DNA of 64,000 bases from Melieria omissa (Eukaryota; Arthropoda; Insecta; Diptera; Ulidiidae), in the NCBI GenBank assembly GCA_963971225.1, contig OZ020269.1:40383264-40447263 (forward strand), given 5' to 3'. Within the stretch, counting starts at the first letter, position 1, and each line of letters begins with the position of its first letter. Under the pieces are notes generated by a model. That model searched no databases and was not told where the DNA came from. It saw only the letters and a list, made by a program, of their open reading frames with translations. Positions 1-9,048 of this stretch are shown one piece after another. The translations under genes were made by a program, and so were the position numbers.

Positions 1-63
1 ACGGATCCCAGCGTAGTCGGCGTTCACTCCAGGACGCATTTCGTGAAAATCGTCCAAAATAGG

Positions 64-370
64 TCATTGTGCCAGAAACCATCGATGCAATGCGTGAACT
101 GATAATAAAAAGATCGTCATGTGACATACCGTGAGATAGAGGCATCCTTGGGCATTAGTTCCACAGCCGTGCATTCGATATTGCATGAACATTTAGTTGT
201 CAGAAAGATTTGTTCTCGTTGGATCCCGCATAATTTGGCAATCGCTCAAAAAAAGGCTCGTGTCGATTGGTGTAAAGAAATTATAAAAAAAATTGATCGC
301 GGTTCTTCGAAATACGTTTATAAGAACGTGAAAGGTGACGAATAATGGATATATGCGTATGAGCCCGAGA
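64..370 (+). pseudogene. mariner-like transposase, 5' part (broken)
   Basis: DNA-binding and first catalytic part of an insect mariner transposase of the kind often annotated as SETMAR-like. Bases ~69-110 read VPETIDA in one frame; an extra A in the A-run near 108-112 shifts the rest to the frame starting at 121 (TYREIEASLGIS, a helix-turn-helix). The run continues through WIPHNL and VDWCKE to GDE at 337-345, which carries the first catalytic Asp, and then hits a TAA. The true start lies left of the window or is lost. The reading continues after the inserted LINE (371-1664) at 1665. A dead relic; the family assignment is secure, the subfamily is not. Confidence 0.85.
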
Positions 371-1664
371 AAAAAACCACAGAGAAAACGACTGCGAACA
401 GACTGGAACGGTTGCAAAGAGTAATTAACTCCTGCATCACTGGCTGCCTTCGCACGACGCCAACAGCTGCCCTCAATGTACTATTGGGAGTTTTGCCGTT
501 GGACCTAACCGTACAAATGAATGCGGTCATTAGTATACATAGACTGATGCATAGTGGATTCATACCACAGGATCTACATGCAAGCGGTCACCGCTCCATT
601 GTTAAAGAACGGAGGCGAGACGGAAGCTTTTGGTTGCCTCTTGACTCAATGCCTCCGCGACACATCTTTGACAGGAAATATAAGACACATATTCCTAACA
701 GAATAGACTGGGACAATTCAAAAATCAGTCTTACCTGTGATGACATTATCTGGTACACTGATGGATCCAAGACTGGAGAAGGCACAGGATCTGGGATATA
801 TAGTTCCAGTACCCAAATGTCAGTCAGCCTTGGTAGTTTGGCAACCGTCTTCCAAGCGGAAGTCTGTGCTATCAATCAGTGTGCCAGAGAAATTCTGAAC
901 CTTCACCCTCATCGGAAAAGGATTATCATAATGTCAGACAGCCAGGCCGCAATAAGAGCCTTGCACGCGTCGACATTTACCTCTAAGTTGGTATGGGAGA
1001 CAGCTAATCTTCTCCAACAACTATCAACAGGAAATCGAGTAATAGTACACTGGATTCCAGCACATTGCGGCTATGACGGTAATGAGGATGCAGACAGATT
1101 GGCAAGGGAGGGAGCTGGAAAGCGACCATTTGGACCCGAACCGATCTTAGGTGTCAGCAAATCTCATTACAAAGGTTGTATTAAGCAAGAATACTTGATC
1201 AAAGCAAATGCAAGATGGTCAAAATCAATTGGTATGGAATGTACCAAAGCCTTTTTCCCGCGATACTCAAGCAGAAATGCAAAGTTTCTCCTACGCTTGA
1301 GCAGACCGGAACTAAAACTCATGACAGGAGTAATCAGCGGACACTGTCTGCTAAACAAACATAAGACCCGTCTGAAATTAACAGACAGTGAAATATGTAG
1401 ATTTTGCATGGAGGATGACGAGACTTCCATACACCTGATAACTGAATGCCCGGCCTTAGTCCATGCAAGAAAGCAGGCACTAGGCCAGGAAATATTACAG
1501 ACTACTCATCTGTCTGAAATTGATCTCGCAAGAATTAAAATGTTCTTTGAGAAAATAGGAGGAAATAGTCTCTTCCAGTACTGAACTCGGGCAAGGCACA
1601 ATAGTTCAAAATGAACGCAGTGCCATAGACAGCCAATGTCTAGCCCCAATCAATCTTAATCTTA
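371..1664 (+). mobile_element. 5'-truncated non-LTR retrotransposon (RNase H-bearing clade) inserted in mariner
   Basis: A LINE 3' end sits inside the mariner reading frame. The 12 bases atgagcccgaga occur on both sides (359-370 and 1665-1676), a clear target-site duplication that brackets the insert exactly. The 3' tail is a short TTAATC-type repeat rather than poly(A), typical of I/LOA/R1-like LINEs. The 5' end begins in the region downstream of the RT catalytic core, so RT, endonuclease and ORF1 are missing (5' truncation). Confidence 0.88.
412..1584 (+). CDS. LINE ORF2 C-terminal part: RNase H plus zinc knuckle (partial)
   Basis: A 390-residue open frame from the C-terminal half of a LINE polyprotein. 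Residues ~1-60 are the post-RT thumb region. An RNase H domain follows: YTDGS (Asp 117), FQAE (Glu 150), SDSQAA (Asp 176) and GNEDADRLA (Asp 229) are the four acidic active-site residues, all present. Near residue 325 a CX2CX8HX4C cluster (CRFC...H...C) is the C-terminal zinc knuckle of these elements. The domain order RT-RNase H-CCHC fits the I/LOA-type clades; jockey lacks RNase H. No ORF start is meant at 412: it is simply the first Met in a truncated copy. The frame has no stop, so the copy is fairly young. Confidence 0.85.
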   Translation: MQRVINSCITGCLRTTPTAALNVLLGVLPLDLTVQMNAVISIHRLMHSGFIPQDLHASGHRSIVKERRRDGSFWLPLDSMPPRHIFDRKYKTHIPNRIDWDNSKISLTCDDIIWYTDGSKTGEGTGSGIYSSSTQMSVSLGSLATVFQAEVCAINQCAREILNLHPHRKRIIIMSDSQAAIRALHASTFTSKLVWETANLLQQLSTGNRVIVHWIPAHCGYDGNEDADRLAREGAGKRPFGPEPILGVSKSHYKGCIKQEYLIKANARWSKSIGMECTKAFFPRYSSRNAKFLLRLSRPELKLMTGVISGHCLLNKHKTRLKLTDSEICRFCMEDDETSIHLITECPALVHARKQALGQEILQTTHLSEIDLARIKMFFEKIGGNSLFQY

Positions 1665-1987
1665 ATGAGCCCGAGACAAAACAACAATCGATCGTGTGGG
1701 TCTTCCAAGACGAGCCAAATCCAACAAAAGTTGGTCGGGCACGCAGCACATCGAACCAAATGGTCACCTGTTTCTTCGGCAAAACTGGTCATGTGGCTAC
1801 TCTGCCGGTAGAGCAACGTAGAACCGTCAATTCTGAGTGGTACACAACAATTTTTTTGACAGAAGTGTTCAATAAAATACGGAAAAACAACCGCCGACGC
1901 CGAATCATTCTTCACCAGGACAATGCGAAATCCCTTCCAACCCTATACAAATTCGCACGCACAACACGGATGATTGCGGGTAGCTAG
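1665..1987 (+). pseudogene. mariner-like transposase, 3' part (broken)
   Basis: Continuation of the split mariner after the LINE. It reads VWVFQDEPNPTK, CFFGKTGH, RRTVNSEWY and IILHQDNA, the last carrying the second catalytic Asp. After that the homology stops (~1940) and the reading ends in TAG at 1985-1987. The third catalytic Asp (the SPDLAP block) and the 3' terminal repeat are absent, so the element is 3'-truncated as well as interrupted. Confidence 0.82.
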
Positions 1988-2036
1988 ACCTTAGTCTAGT
2001 AATCGGGCTGTCGGGCCAGTCAATTATTATTATTAT

Positions 2037-2067
2037 GACTAATACTATTATTTTAACCGCAGCTGTA
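2037..2067 (+). repeat. stray terminal repeat of the Tc1-like palindromic family
   Basis: actattattttaaccgcagctgta matches, with a few changes, the right end of the element at 13534-15173 (tattattttgaccgcaactgta) and the reverse complement of its left end. Only the extreme tip is present; no inner sequence of that family adjoins it. Confidence 0.6.
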
Positions 2068-2258
2068 TGTAATGAATATATATGGCTTTTTACATTCCAA
2101 AATTTAATTATTTATTTACAAACAGCCATAATTAAATAACAATTCATACAGACTAACAAACAGTAGAATAGTGTCAAATTACAATACTTATACGCCTTTT
2201 AAGCAAGTTTATAAAAACATTTTTAGAAAATGAAAAATCTAAAGAATTTGAGTATAAG

Positions 2259-2338
2259 CACAGAACAGTATCCAGAATGCGCATATGGTGTAAAGACAAT
2301 TTTCTTTGCGGGTTCCAGCGGGACGACCCGTTAATGGG
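2259..2338 (+). mobile_element. nonautonomous hAT copy, left part (interrupted)
   Basis: Starts cacagaacagtatccaga and continues atgcgcatatggtgtaaaga, the same left end as the complete copy at 32089-32910. It is cut at 2338 by the foldback element and resumes at 3275. Confidence 0.75.
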
Positions 2339-3274
2339 CACGGTAGGCAGGAAACATCGATAGGTAGCATAAAAATGTCGACAAAAACTGCAATATGGGT
2401 TGTATTTGTTGATGATTATAGGTTCAAAATCCGTTCGAATTGAAATCCTACCTGCTCCTTCTCAAAAGTTATTCATATTTTTATATTTCGAATCGGGACA
2501 ATTTATAACACAGGACAACAAAAAAACAATTTTTTTCTGTTGCATGGAGTTTTTCTACTGTTTCTTACTAAATTGGGTGTGCTGATTTCGAATGTACCCT
2601 CAGATTTTTTGGTTGGCTATGGTACATTTTTGCTTTTATTTCAATGCGAATGTGTATTCCGCCAAATAATTTGGCTGTGTTGTACTGCTTGATGTGTCGG
2701 CTTTCATTATACACCAAATCGTTAATTGATTTACAAAAAATGTTTATGTTTTTGACCATCAAAGAAAACGCCTCAAAATTCCATATTTTCCGACTTTGAG
2801 GTCAAATTACCGTGGCATTTTAAAACTTATTAAAATAAATTGCATCGGAAGAGAAGCTGTGCGGTGTTGTTAATGCGATAATGTGAAAATCATGTCAATC
2901 GGTTTCTTGGTTTAGAAATTACGATCAAAGAATTGGAAAAAGTAGAGAAAAAAGTGAAAAAAATGACACGGTACAGATGTCTCACAGACTAGAGCTGCTA
3001 AAAAAAAATCTGAGGGTACATTCGAAATCAGCACACCCAAATTAGTAAGAAACAGTAGAAAAACTCCATACAACAGAAAAAATTTGTTTTTTTGTTGTCC
3101 TGTGTTACAAATTGTCCCGATTCGAAATATAAAAATATGAATAACTTTTGAGAAGGAGCAGGTAGGATTTCAATTCGAACGAATTTTGAACCTATAATCA
3201 TCAACAAATACAACCCATATTGCAGTTTTTGTCGACATTTTTATGCTACCTATCGATGCTTCCTGCCTACCGTG
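2339..3274. mobile_element. foldback-type element with ~270-bp inverted arms
   Basis: The left arm (2339-~2610) and right arm (~3001-3274) are near-perfect reverse complements; outer tips are cacggtaggcaggaa and ttcctgcctaccgtg. The unique loop of ~390 bases has no ORF of note. TGGG flanks both sides (2335-2338, 3275-3278), consistent with a 4-bp duplication. Compared with the hAT copy at 32160-32195, the sequence either side is what an uninterrupted hAT copy would have, supporting insertion. Related sequence recurs at 58950-60115 in another arrangement. Apparent 61-aa ORFs in both arms are the same arm read twice. Confidence 0.8.
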
Positions 3275-3350
3275 TGGGAAAGCAGTAAAGACCTGCGACC
3301 TGCGGGATAGCAGTAAAGTGGACGAGAGCGCACAGAGCGTGAGAGTAAAA
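3275..3350 (+). mobile_element. nonautonomous hAT copy, middle fragment
   Basis: gggaaagcagtaaag ... gacgagagcgcacagagcg matches 32175-32215 of the complete hAT MITE, continuing the copy that starts at 2259. The rest of the copy is missing beyond the MITE that begins at 3351. Confidence 0.65.
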
Positions 3351-3597
3351 TCTGTGGCCGTAAGGAATAACAGCCAAAGTCGAGTTAGGACAAAATTGAG
3401 TTATTACCACCATTGCATTCGTCGTATTCAAATGTACTACTACACAAAATTCTAAGGCTTTTGCTCATAAAATGAATGTTTTACGCCCAAAAATCTAAAA
3501 TTTATCTAGTTTAATCTAAAGCAAATTCAAAAATTAAAAGTGCTCTCCTGAAAACTTCATAAAATCGACTTTGGCTGTTATTCCTTACGGCCACAGA
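3351..3597. mobile_element. 247-bp MITE with 33-bp perfect terminal inverted repeats
   Basis: Both ends read tctgtggccgtaaggaataa inward and are identical for about 33 bases. No target duplication is obvious, so the superfamily is unassigned. A second copy lacking its left repeat lies at 6684-6890, where it forms the boundary of the BEL tandem duplication. Confidence 0.75.
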
Positions 3598-3809
3598 AAT
3601 GAGAAGGTGTGAGAGCGCAAAATCAAATTACCGAGAGAAAACAGATAAAACTATTGATCGCATGCCGGTGTATGAAACAGTGACGCACCACACACAAAAA
3701 AGGGCTTGAAAAGGCGGCACCCTCGTGAACCCCCGGCGAACCCTCGTGAAAAAAATAAATAAGTATGCTCTTACATAAAGGTTTTGCTCCTGAACTAAGG
3801 AACTAAAAT
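3386..3809. repeat. 3' flank of BEL element, duplicated at 6684-7094
   Basis: About 420 bases just outside the BEL 3' LTR (right part of the MITE plus unrelated flank) reappear almost unchanged at 6684-7094, directly abutting BEL gag. The tandem duplication therefore happened after BEL had inserted and carried host-side DNA with it. Confidence 0.8.
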
Positions 3810-4052
3810 TGAACAAATTCGTCGCGGAGCGGTTATATAAGTACACGGGGTGTTCGGGTCGATTTGGGGGGTTTTTTATTCTTCGACGTGTAAATGACGA
3901 ATGACAAAGATAAACAATAAACATCAAACGAGAACAACGGCCTAAGCCGGGGAGCATAAATAGGGGGAACATCAGTACAAGAGGATAAGGAAAGGAAGGG
4001 ATTAGTGGTGGGATCGACAGATCACTGAACAACTACAGCACTCATTTAGCCA
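3810..4052 (-). repeat. BEL 3' LTR (outer copy)
   Basis: 243 bases, TG...CA on the minus strand, over 90% matched to 16583-16829 by eye. It holds a TATTTATGC TATA-like box and an AATAAA polyadenylation signal just before a C-run. Flanked outside by AAAAT. The three similar long minus-strand ORFs through the LTR copies are translation artefacts. Confidence 0.88.
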
Positions 4053-4965
4053 TCGTGGCCGCCATTGCAGAGTGCAATTAATGAAGTAGCCGGGGGGAGG
4101 GTTGCCTTGATGCGGCTGACGTCTGGCTGGTGGTGGTACGGCTCACGGCTGGCTGGCTGTGGGTGCGCCGATGACCTCTTTGCAGGATGGTAGCTGCTGC
4201 GGATGCTTGGATCCCTATCGGCCATGCGGGACAAACTCGAAGGCAGCTGCTGCGATGGTCGTCTAGCGTACGATCTACAAAGAATGTGGATGCCAGTTAA
4301 TTTGACATACAAGTTTTGAGTCTGACATCGTGGGTATGGGAAATCGGCTAAGCTGCGGGGTTCGCTTAAGCTAAAGCCGGGGGAATATGGGAAAAATACA
4401 TATACAAATTGGCTGTATTGCTATTTCTTAAGGGGGAGGGAGCATTTCGAGTGGGTTCGAAGGCTGTTTGTAAACTAAGCCAACGCCGCTCGGGATAATT
4501 GGGTGCACGTAGGGCTCGAGAGAAGCCGGAGAACCGAGCGAGAATGTCGGTTTGCTCTTCGAGAGGGTGGTGGCAGTCAACCGCTCTTTGATCCGGGAGT
4601 GGAACTGTGTAGCATGACCGTTTGGCTCAGTATGGAAAAATTGCTGGAGCCGTTCCACCCAAGAGGGAGATCGTGTAGATCTTGGAGTTTATTTCCGACG
4701 CCTGCGGGGTTTGCAGCGCTTAGAGCAAGTCGCAACGGAATGACGACTGACCTCTTCTCGGACCCGGGATGCAGGAGATGCAATGAGGAACTGCGAGGGA
4801 ATGCAATTTCCGTCAGTTGCTGTGAATGTGGTTTTTGTGGAACACTTTTGGGGGACCTCATTAGAGGCGAAAGCCATACTGCGGGGTCGAAACGGTTGGC
4901 AACGAAGGTGGGAATTTGCCGGTTTGGGAATGAGTTTGCAGGAATGGTGGGTTCAGAGTGAAACC
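4053..4965 (-). other. BEL internal remnant between gag and 3' LTR, pol missing
   Basis: About 0.9 kb separates protease from the LTR where some 3 kb of pol is expected. Minus-strand frames stay open for 70-95 residues (for example 4428-4658 ending in MLPPP just before the stop) but I recognise no RT, RNase H or integrase motif. It could be a scrambled pol end or unrelated 3' sequence. The same block is at 7338-8244. Confidence 0.6.
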
Positions 4966-5035
4966 CTACGTGATTGAGGGTGGAAACCCTACGGGATTGA
5001 GGGTGGAAACCCTACGGGATTGAGGGTGGCAATCA
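4956..5035. repeat. 23-bp tandem repeat, three units
   Basis: tggaaaccctacgggattga plus ggg repeats about three times at the gag/3' remnant border; the paralogous site 9049-9095 has two units. This is the only notable length difference there and shows repeat slippage after duplication. Confidence 0.8.
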
Positions 5036-6719
5036 CGGGTGGCGGGAAGGTTATTTCGAAGAGCGGGTTCAGTATGCATATGGCGATTTGATACCTCTGT
5101 GGCACATGTCAAAAGCGAAGAAGTGGGTACTGGACCGCTTAATACCCAACTGAATACTGTATGCTGAGCAAGTAAGCTGCCGCATACATTCCGGTGAATA
5201 CCTTCGAGCATGATCTGCGGAATGAGATCACTGCCAATCACTATATCGATCTGCGCTGTCGCGAAGGGGTTTGGATCAGCGAGATCTAGCATGGCAAAAT
5301 TTTTCAAATTAGGGGGGTTTATATGAGAAGGTGGGAGCAATTTCGTAAGCTCTTGGAGCACGATAGCTTGCACGGGGAGTTTCGTGCTAGTTTGAGGGAC
5401 TGCCAAAGTCAAGAGGCATGTATGATTGGCATTTTGCACAATCTGGCCACCCATGCCCGAGATTTGGAAGGGGGATTTCTCGATTGGCAATTTGAGGCGT
5501 TTCTGGACCTTCGAGGAAATGAAGGTGCGCTGAGAGGTTTGGTCGATCAACGCTCGAATTTTAAACAACTTTCCTGCGTGCTCAATAGACACCAGTGCCG
5601 TAGGCAGAAGGGATTGGGTGCCATTAATGGAGTGGAGAGTTTGTACTTTGGGCGTACTTTGCCTGGAAGATGTGCGGGGTTGCGCATATGAAAGGGGGGA
5701 ATGAGTAACGGAGTTGTTATGCGATCGTTTTGGAGCTGTTGCGACCTGTGGAGTGGTCGAATGTGACCAGTTAGGACTTTGAGAGGGTTGCGCATTGCCT
5801 TTGGGAAATGAAGCATGAAATGATGCTTCTTTTGGCAATATACGCACGTAAAATTGCTTGTACAATTCTCAAGAAGGTGAGATGTAGCCAGGCAATTTAC
5901 GCAGAGATTGTGCTTCTTAACGTATTTTAATCGACTCTGGAGGGTAAGTCCTTTGAAGCTCTGGCAAGTCCGTATGGGATGATTTGCGTTGCAGAGTTTG
6001 CACTCGAAGTCCTTTTTTACTTGAGTGTAATAATTTAGGGATTAGTGTGGCCGATTTGGGAGGACATTGGAAGTCGAGGGTTGTGATTTCGGCTTAGAAG
6101 GGCGAATGTTTTGCAGCCGTTCAACTACCTCGTATCTGCCGGTCAGGAACTCATCCATTTGCGACCAGGGTGGCAGATCCTTCCCGGATGTCAATGATTG
6201 CTCCCATAAAGCAAGTGTCTCTTGGGGCAATTTGGTAGAGCATATATAAACTATCAGCGGATCCCAACTGTCTGTATCTACGGCCTGGGAATTTAGTACT
6301 GACAGACAATTGTTTATAGTGTTATGAATCCGCTGTAGTGCCTCACTAGTTTCGGTGTGGGCAGGAGCGATATTCAAGAGGGATCTAATTTGAGTGTCAA
6401 CGAGTATGCGTTTATTTTCGAAGCGGGATCTTAGGGCTTCCCACGCGAGTCCGAAATTCTCATCGGTTAATGCATATTGCTTTACAATAGCACCGGCTTT
6501 GCCTTGCGTTTTGTATCGGAGGTGATACAATTTTTGGGCTGGAGTGAGGTGGGGGTGGTTAATGTAAACCGCAGTAAACATGTCCCGGAAGGACGGCCAC
6601 TGTTCATAGCCCCCGAAAAAGGTTTCGGTATCACAAGGCGGAACTTGTAGGCAAATATAGGGGATATTTGCTGGTTCTAGGGGTCGAGTTATTACCACCA
6701 TTGCATTCGTCGTATTCAA
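4966..6719 (-). pseudogene. BEL gag-protease, copy A (5'-truncated by duplication)
   Basis: Minus-strand reading from ~6690: PLEPANIPYICLQVPPC, FFGGYEQWPSFRDMF and HLTPAQKLYHLR are the BEL/Pao Gag (DUF1759-type). A TAA follows NRPH (~6040), then in the same frame come zinc knuckles CX2CX3HX4C and CX2CX4HX4C and a third CX2C...H (about 6000-5820), then a frameshift near 5800 into an aspartic protease-like domain (DUF1758-type). The protease core reads LIDQTSQRTFIS; the expected catalytic Gly of the D-x-G triad is Thr. The first 11 residues of the 6719 frame come from fused 3' flank, not from gag. Stop, frameshift and Gly loss are shared with copy B. Confidence 0.85.
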
Positions 6720-7094
6720 ATGTACTACTACAGAAAATTCTAAGGCTTTTGCTCATAAAATGAATGTTTTACGCCCAAAAATCTAAAATTTATCTAGTTT
6801 AATCTAAAGCAAATTCAAAAATTAAAGGTGCTCTCCTGAAAACTTCATAAAATCGACTTTGGCTGTTATTCCTTACGGCCATAGAAATGAGGTGTGAGAG
6901 CGCAAAATCAAATTACCGAGAGAAAACAGATAAAACTATTGATCGCATGCCGGTGTATGAAACAGTGACGCACCACACACAAAAAAGGGCTAGAAAAGGC
7001 GGCACCCTCGTGAACCCCCGGCGAACCCTCGTGAAAAAAATAAATAGGTATGCTCTTACATAAAGGTTTTGCTCCTGAACTAAGGAACTAAAAT
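6684..7094. repeat. duplicated 3' flank joined to gag copy A
   Basis: Matches 3386-3809, including the right half of the MITE. At 6683-6690 it is fused to gag at the point equivalent to 10756. GTCGA is shared by the gag side and the MITE terminal repeat, so the breakpoint shows short homology. Relative to 3378-3410, the stretch between two GAGTTA copies is missing. Confidence 0.75.
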
Positions 7095-7337
7095 TGAACA
7101 AATTCGTCGCGGAGCGGTTATATAAGTACACGGGGTGTTCGGGTCGATTTGGGGGGTTTTTTATTCTTCGACGTGTAAATGACGAATGACAAAGATAAAC
7201 AATAAACATCAAACGAGAACAACGGCCTAAGCCGGGGAGCATAAATAGGGGGAACATCAGTACAAGAGGATAAGGAAAGGAAGGGATTAGTGGTGGGATC
7301 GACAGATCACTGAACAACCACAGCACTCATTTAGCCA
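7095..7337 (-). repeat. BEL LTR, internal duplicate
   Basis: 243-bp copy of the 3' LTR created by the tandem duplication, near-identical to 3810-4052. It is not a 5' LTR: the sequence after its CA end is the duplicated genomic flank, not a primer-binding site. Confidence 0.85.
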
Positions 7338-8244
7338 TCGTGGCCGCCATTGCAGAGTGCAATTAATGAAGTAGCCGGGGGGAGGGTTGCCTTGATGCGG
7401 CTGACGTCTGGCTGGTGGTGGTACGGCTCACGGCTGGCTGGCTGTGGGTGCGCCGATGACCTCTTTGCAAGATGGTAGCCGCTGCGGATGCTTGGATCCC
7501 TATCGGCCATGCGGGACAAACTCGAAGGCAGCTGCTGCGAAGGTCGTCTAGCGTACGATCTACAAAGAATGTGGATGCCAGTTAATTTGACATACAAGTT
7601 TTGAGTCTGACATCGTGGGTATGGGAAATCGGCTAAGCTGCGGGGTCCGCTTAAGCTAAAGCCGGGCGAATATGGGAAAAATACATATACAAATTGGCTG
7701 TATTGCTATTTCTTAAGGGGGAGGGAGCATTTCGAGTGGGTTCGAAGGCTGTTTGTAAACTAAGCCAACGCCGCTCGGGATAATTGGGTGCACGTAGGGC
7801 TCGAGAGAAGCCGGAGAACCGAGCGAGAATGTCGGTTTGCTCTTCGAGAGGGTGGCGGCAGTCAACCGCTCTTTGATCCGGGAGTGGAACTGTGTAGCAT
7901 GACCGTTTGGCTCAGTATGGAAAAATTGCTGGAGCCGTTCCACCCAAGAGGGAGATCGTGTAGATCTTGGAGTTTATTCCCGATCAGTCCGACGCCTGCG
8001 GGGTTTGCAGCGCTTAGAGCAAGTCGCAACGGAATGACGACTGACCTCTTCTCGGACCCGGGATGGAGGAGATGCAATGAGGAACTGCGAGGGAATGCAA
8101 TTTCCGTCAGTTGCTGTGAATGTGGTTTTTGTGGAACCCTTTTGGGGGACCTCATTAGAGGCGAAAGCCATACTGCGAGGTCGAAACGGTTGGCAACGAA
8201 GGTGGGAATTTGCCGGTTTGGGAATGAGTTTGCAGGAATGGTAG
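7338..8244 (-). other. BEL internal remnant, second copy
   Basis: Paralogue of 4053-4955 with scattered substitutions and a small insertion (cgatcagt near 7981). No recognisable pol domain. Confidence 0.6.
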
Positions 8245-8252
8245 GTTCAGAG

Positions 8253-9040
8253 TAGGCATCGCAATCCCGGGATCCCGGACATTTTCCAGTCCCGAAAATC
8301 CCGGGATTCAAATCCTTTAATCCCGGGATTTTCGGGATTGCAAAAGATGCTTCAAAGTTCAAATGAAATAAATTTAAAAACACAAAAACCCAATTCCTGT
8401 TCTTAGGGAGGTGGGAGGGGATAGAGGGCGTCTTTTGGAAAAGTGTATAATTATTTACTATGCATTCAACCAACAAGTGTTGAATCTGAAAGATGTTTCT
8501 CTTCAGCAGGGTTTATTTGCAATAAGTTTCGCTCTAGATTAGGAGACAAAACACTTAATGCCTTAGTATTTTTAAGATCTCAGTTTTTAGTTAATCAAAA
8601 TGCTTAACTTTTTTATCGAAATAATCGAAGTAAAACTAAAAGTACAAACAAATTAACTATTTTATTTTTTTATCAAACATGCATATATATGCACTTTATG
8701 ATACATCGGTTGCAAAGTAATAAGTTATGTTTAAGTGTCATTTTTTAGTAAAACAAAAGGCTATGAAACTGAAGTTAAATGTCAAATGAAAAACTTTTAA
8801 GTTAAACAAAATGTGATTAAATTCAAGATCAAAAATCTTGAATTCTACCCAGAGGTGATTAAAATGTGTCCATTTTTATGGTAAATATATTATAAACAAG
8901 TACTTATGCAATTCGGGAAAATCGTTTTATTAAAAAAATTTGTTATATGAATCCCGGGATTAAATCCCGGGATCCCGGGATTTGACTTTTCAATCCCGAA
9001 AATCCCGGGATCGCAAAATGGCAAAAAATTGCGATCCCTA
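8253..9040 (+). mobile_element. hAT element, deleted, 788 bp
   Basis: Ends taggcatcgcaat and attgcgatcccta are inverted repeats, with many copies of the subterminal palindrome tcccgggatt at both ends. The 8-bp GTTCAGAG occurs on each side (8245-8252, 9041-9048), the duplication size of hAT. The BEL paralogue at 4948-4956 has a single GTTCAGAG and no insert: a preserved empty site. Only the C-terminal transposase fragment remains inside. Confidence 0.92.
8470..8607 (+). pseudogene. hAT transposase C-terminal dimerisation fragment
   Basis: Reads PTSVESERCFSSAG then NKFRSRLGDKTLNALVFLR and ends at TAA 8605-8607. This is the hATC dimerisation motif that closes hAT transposases. Upstream RNase H-like catalytic parts are deleted, so the element is nonautonomous. 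Confidence 0.88.
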
Positions 9041-9048
9041 GTTCAGAG

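Noticed and set aside
2400..3213. Two near-identical 61-aa ORFs as a gene pair
   Set aside because: They are the two arms of one foldback element read in opposite directions.
3628..4032. 134-residue minus-strand ORF repeated at 6913-7326 and partly at 16606-16809
   Set aside because: It is the BEL LTR and its flank read through; the repetition reflects the LTR copies, not protein conservation.
4503..4961. 152-residue plus-strand ORF, repeated at 7788-8255
   Set aside because: Lies antisense in the BEL internal remnant; conserved only because the DNA is duplicated.
7095..7337. Reading the internal LTR as the 5' LTR of a separate, complete BEL element
   Set aside because: It is followed by duplicated genomic flank and not by a primer site; the AAAAT duplication belongs to the outer LTRs.
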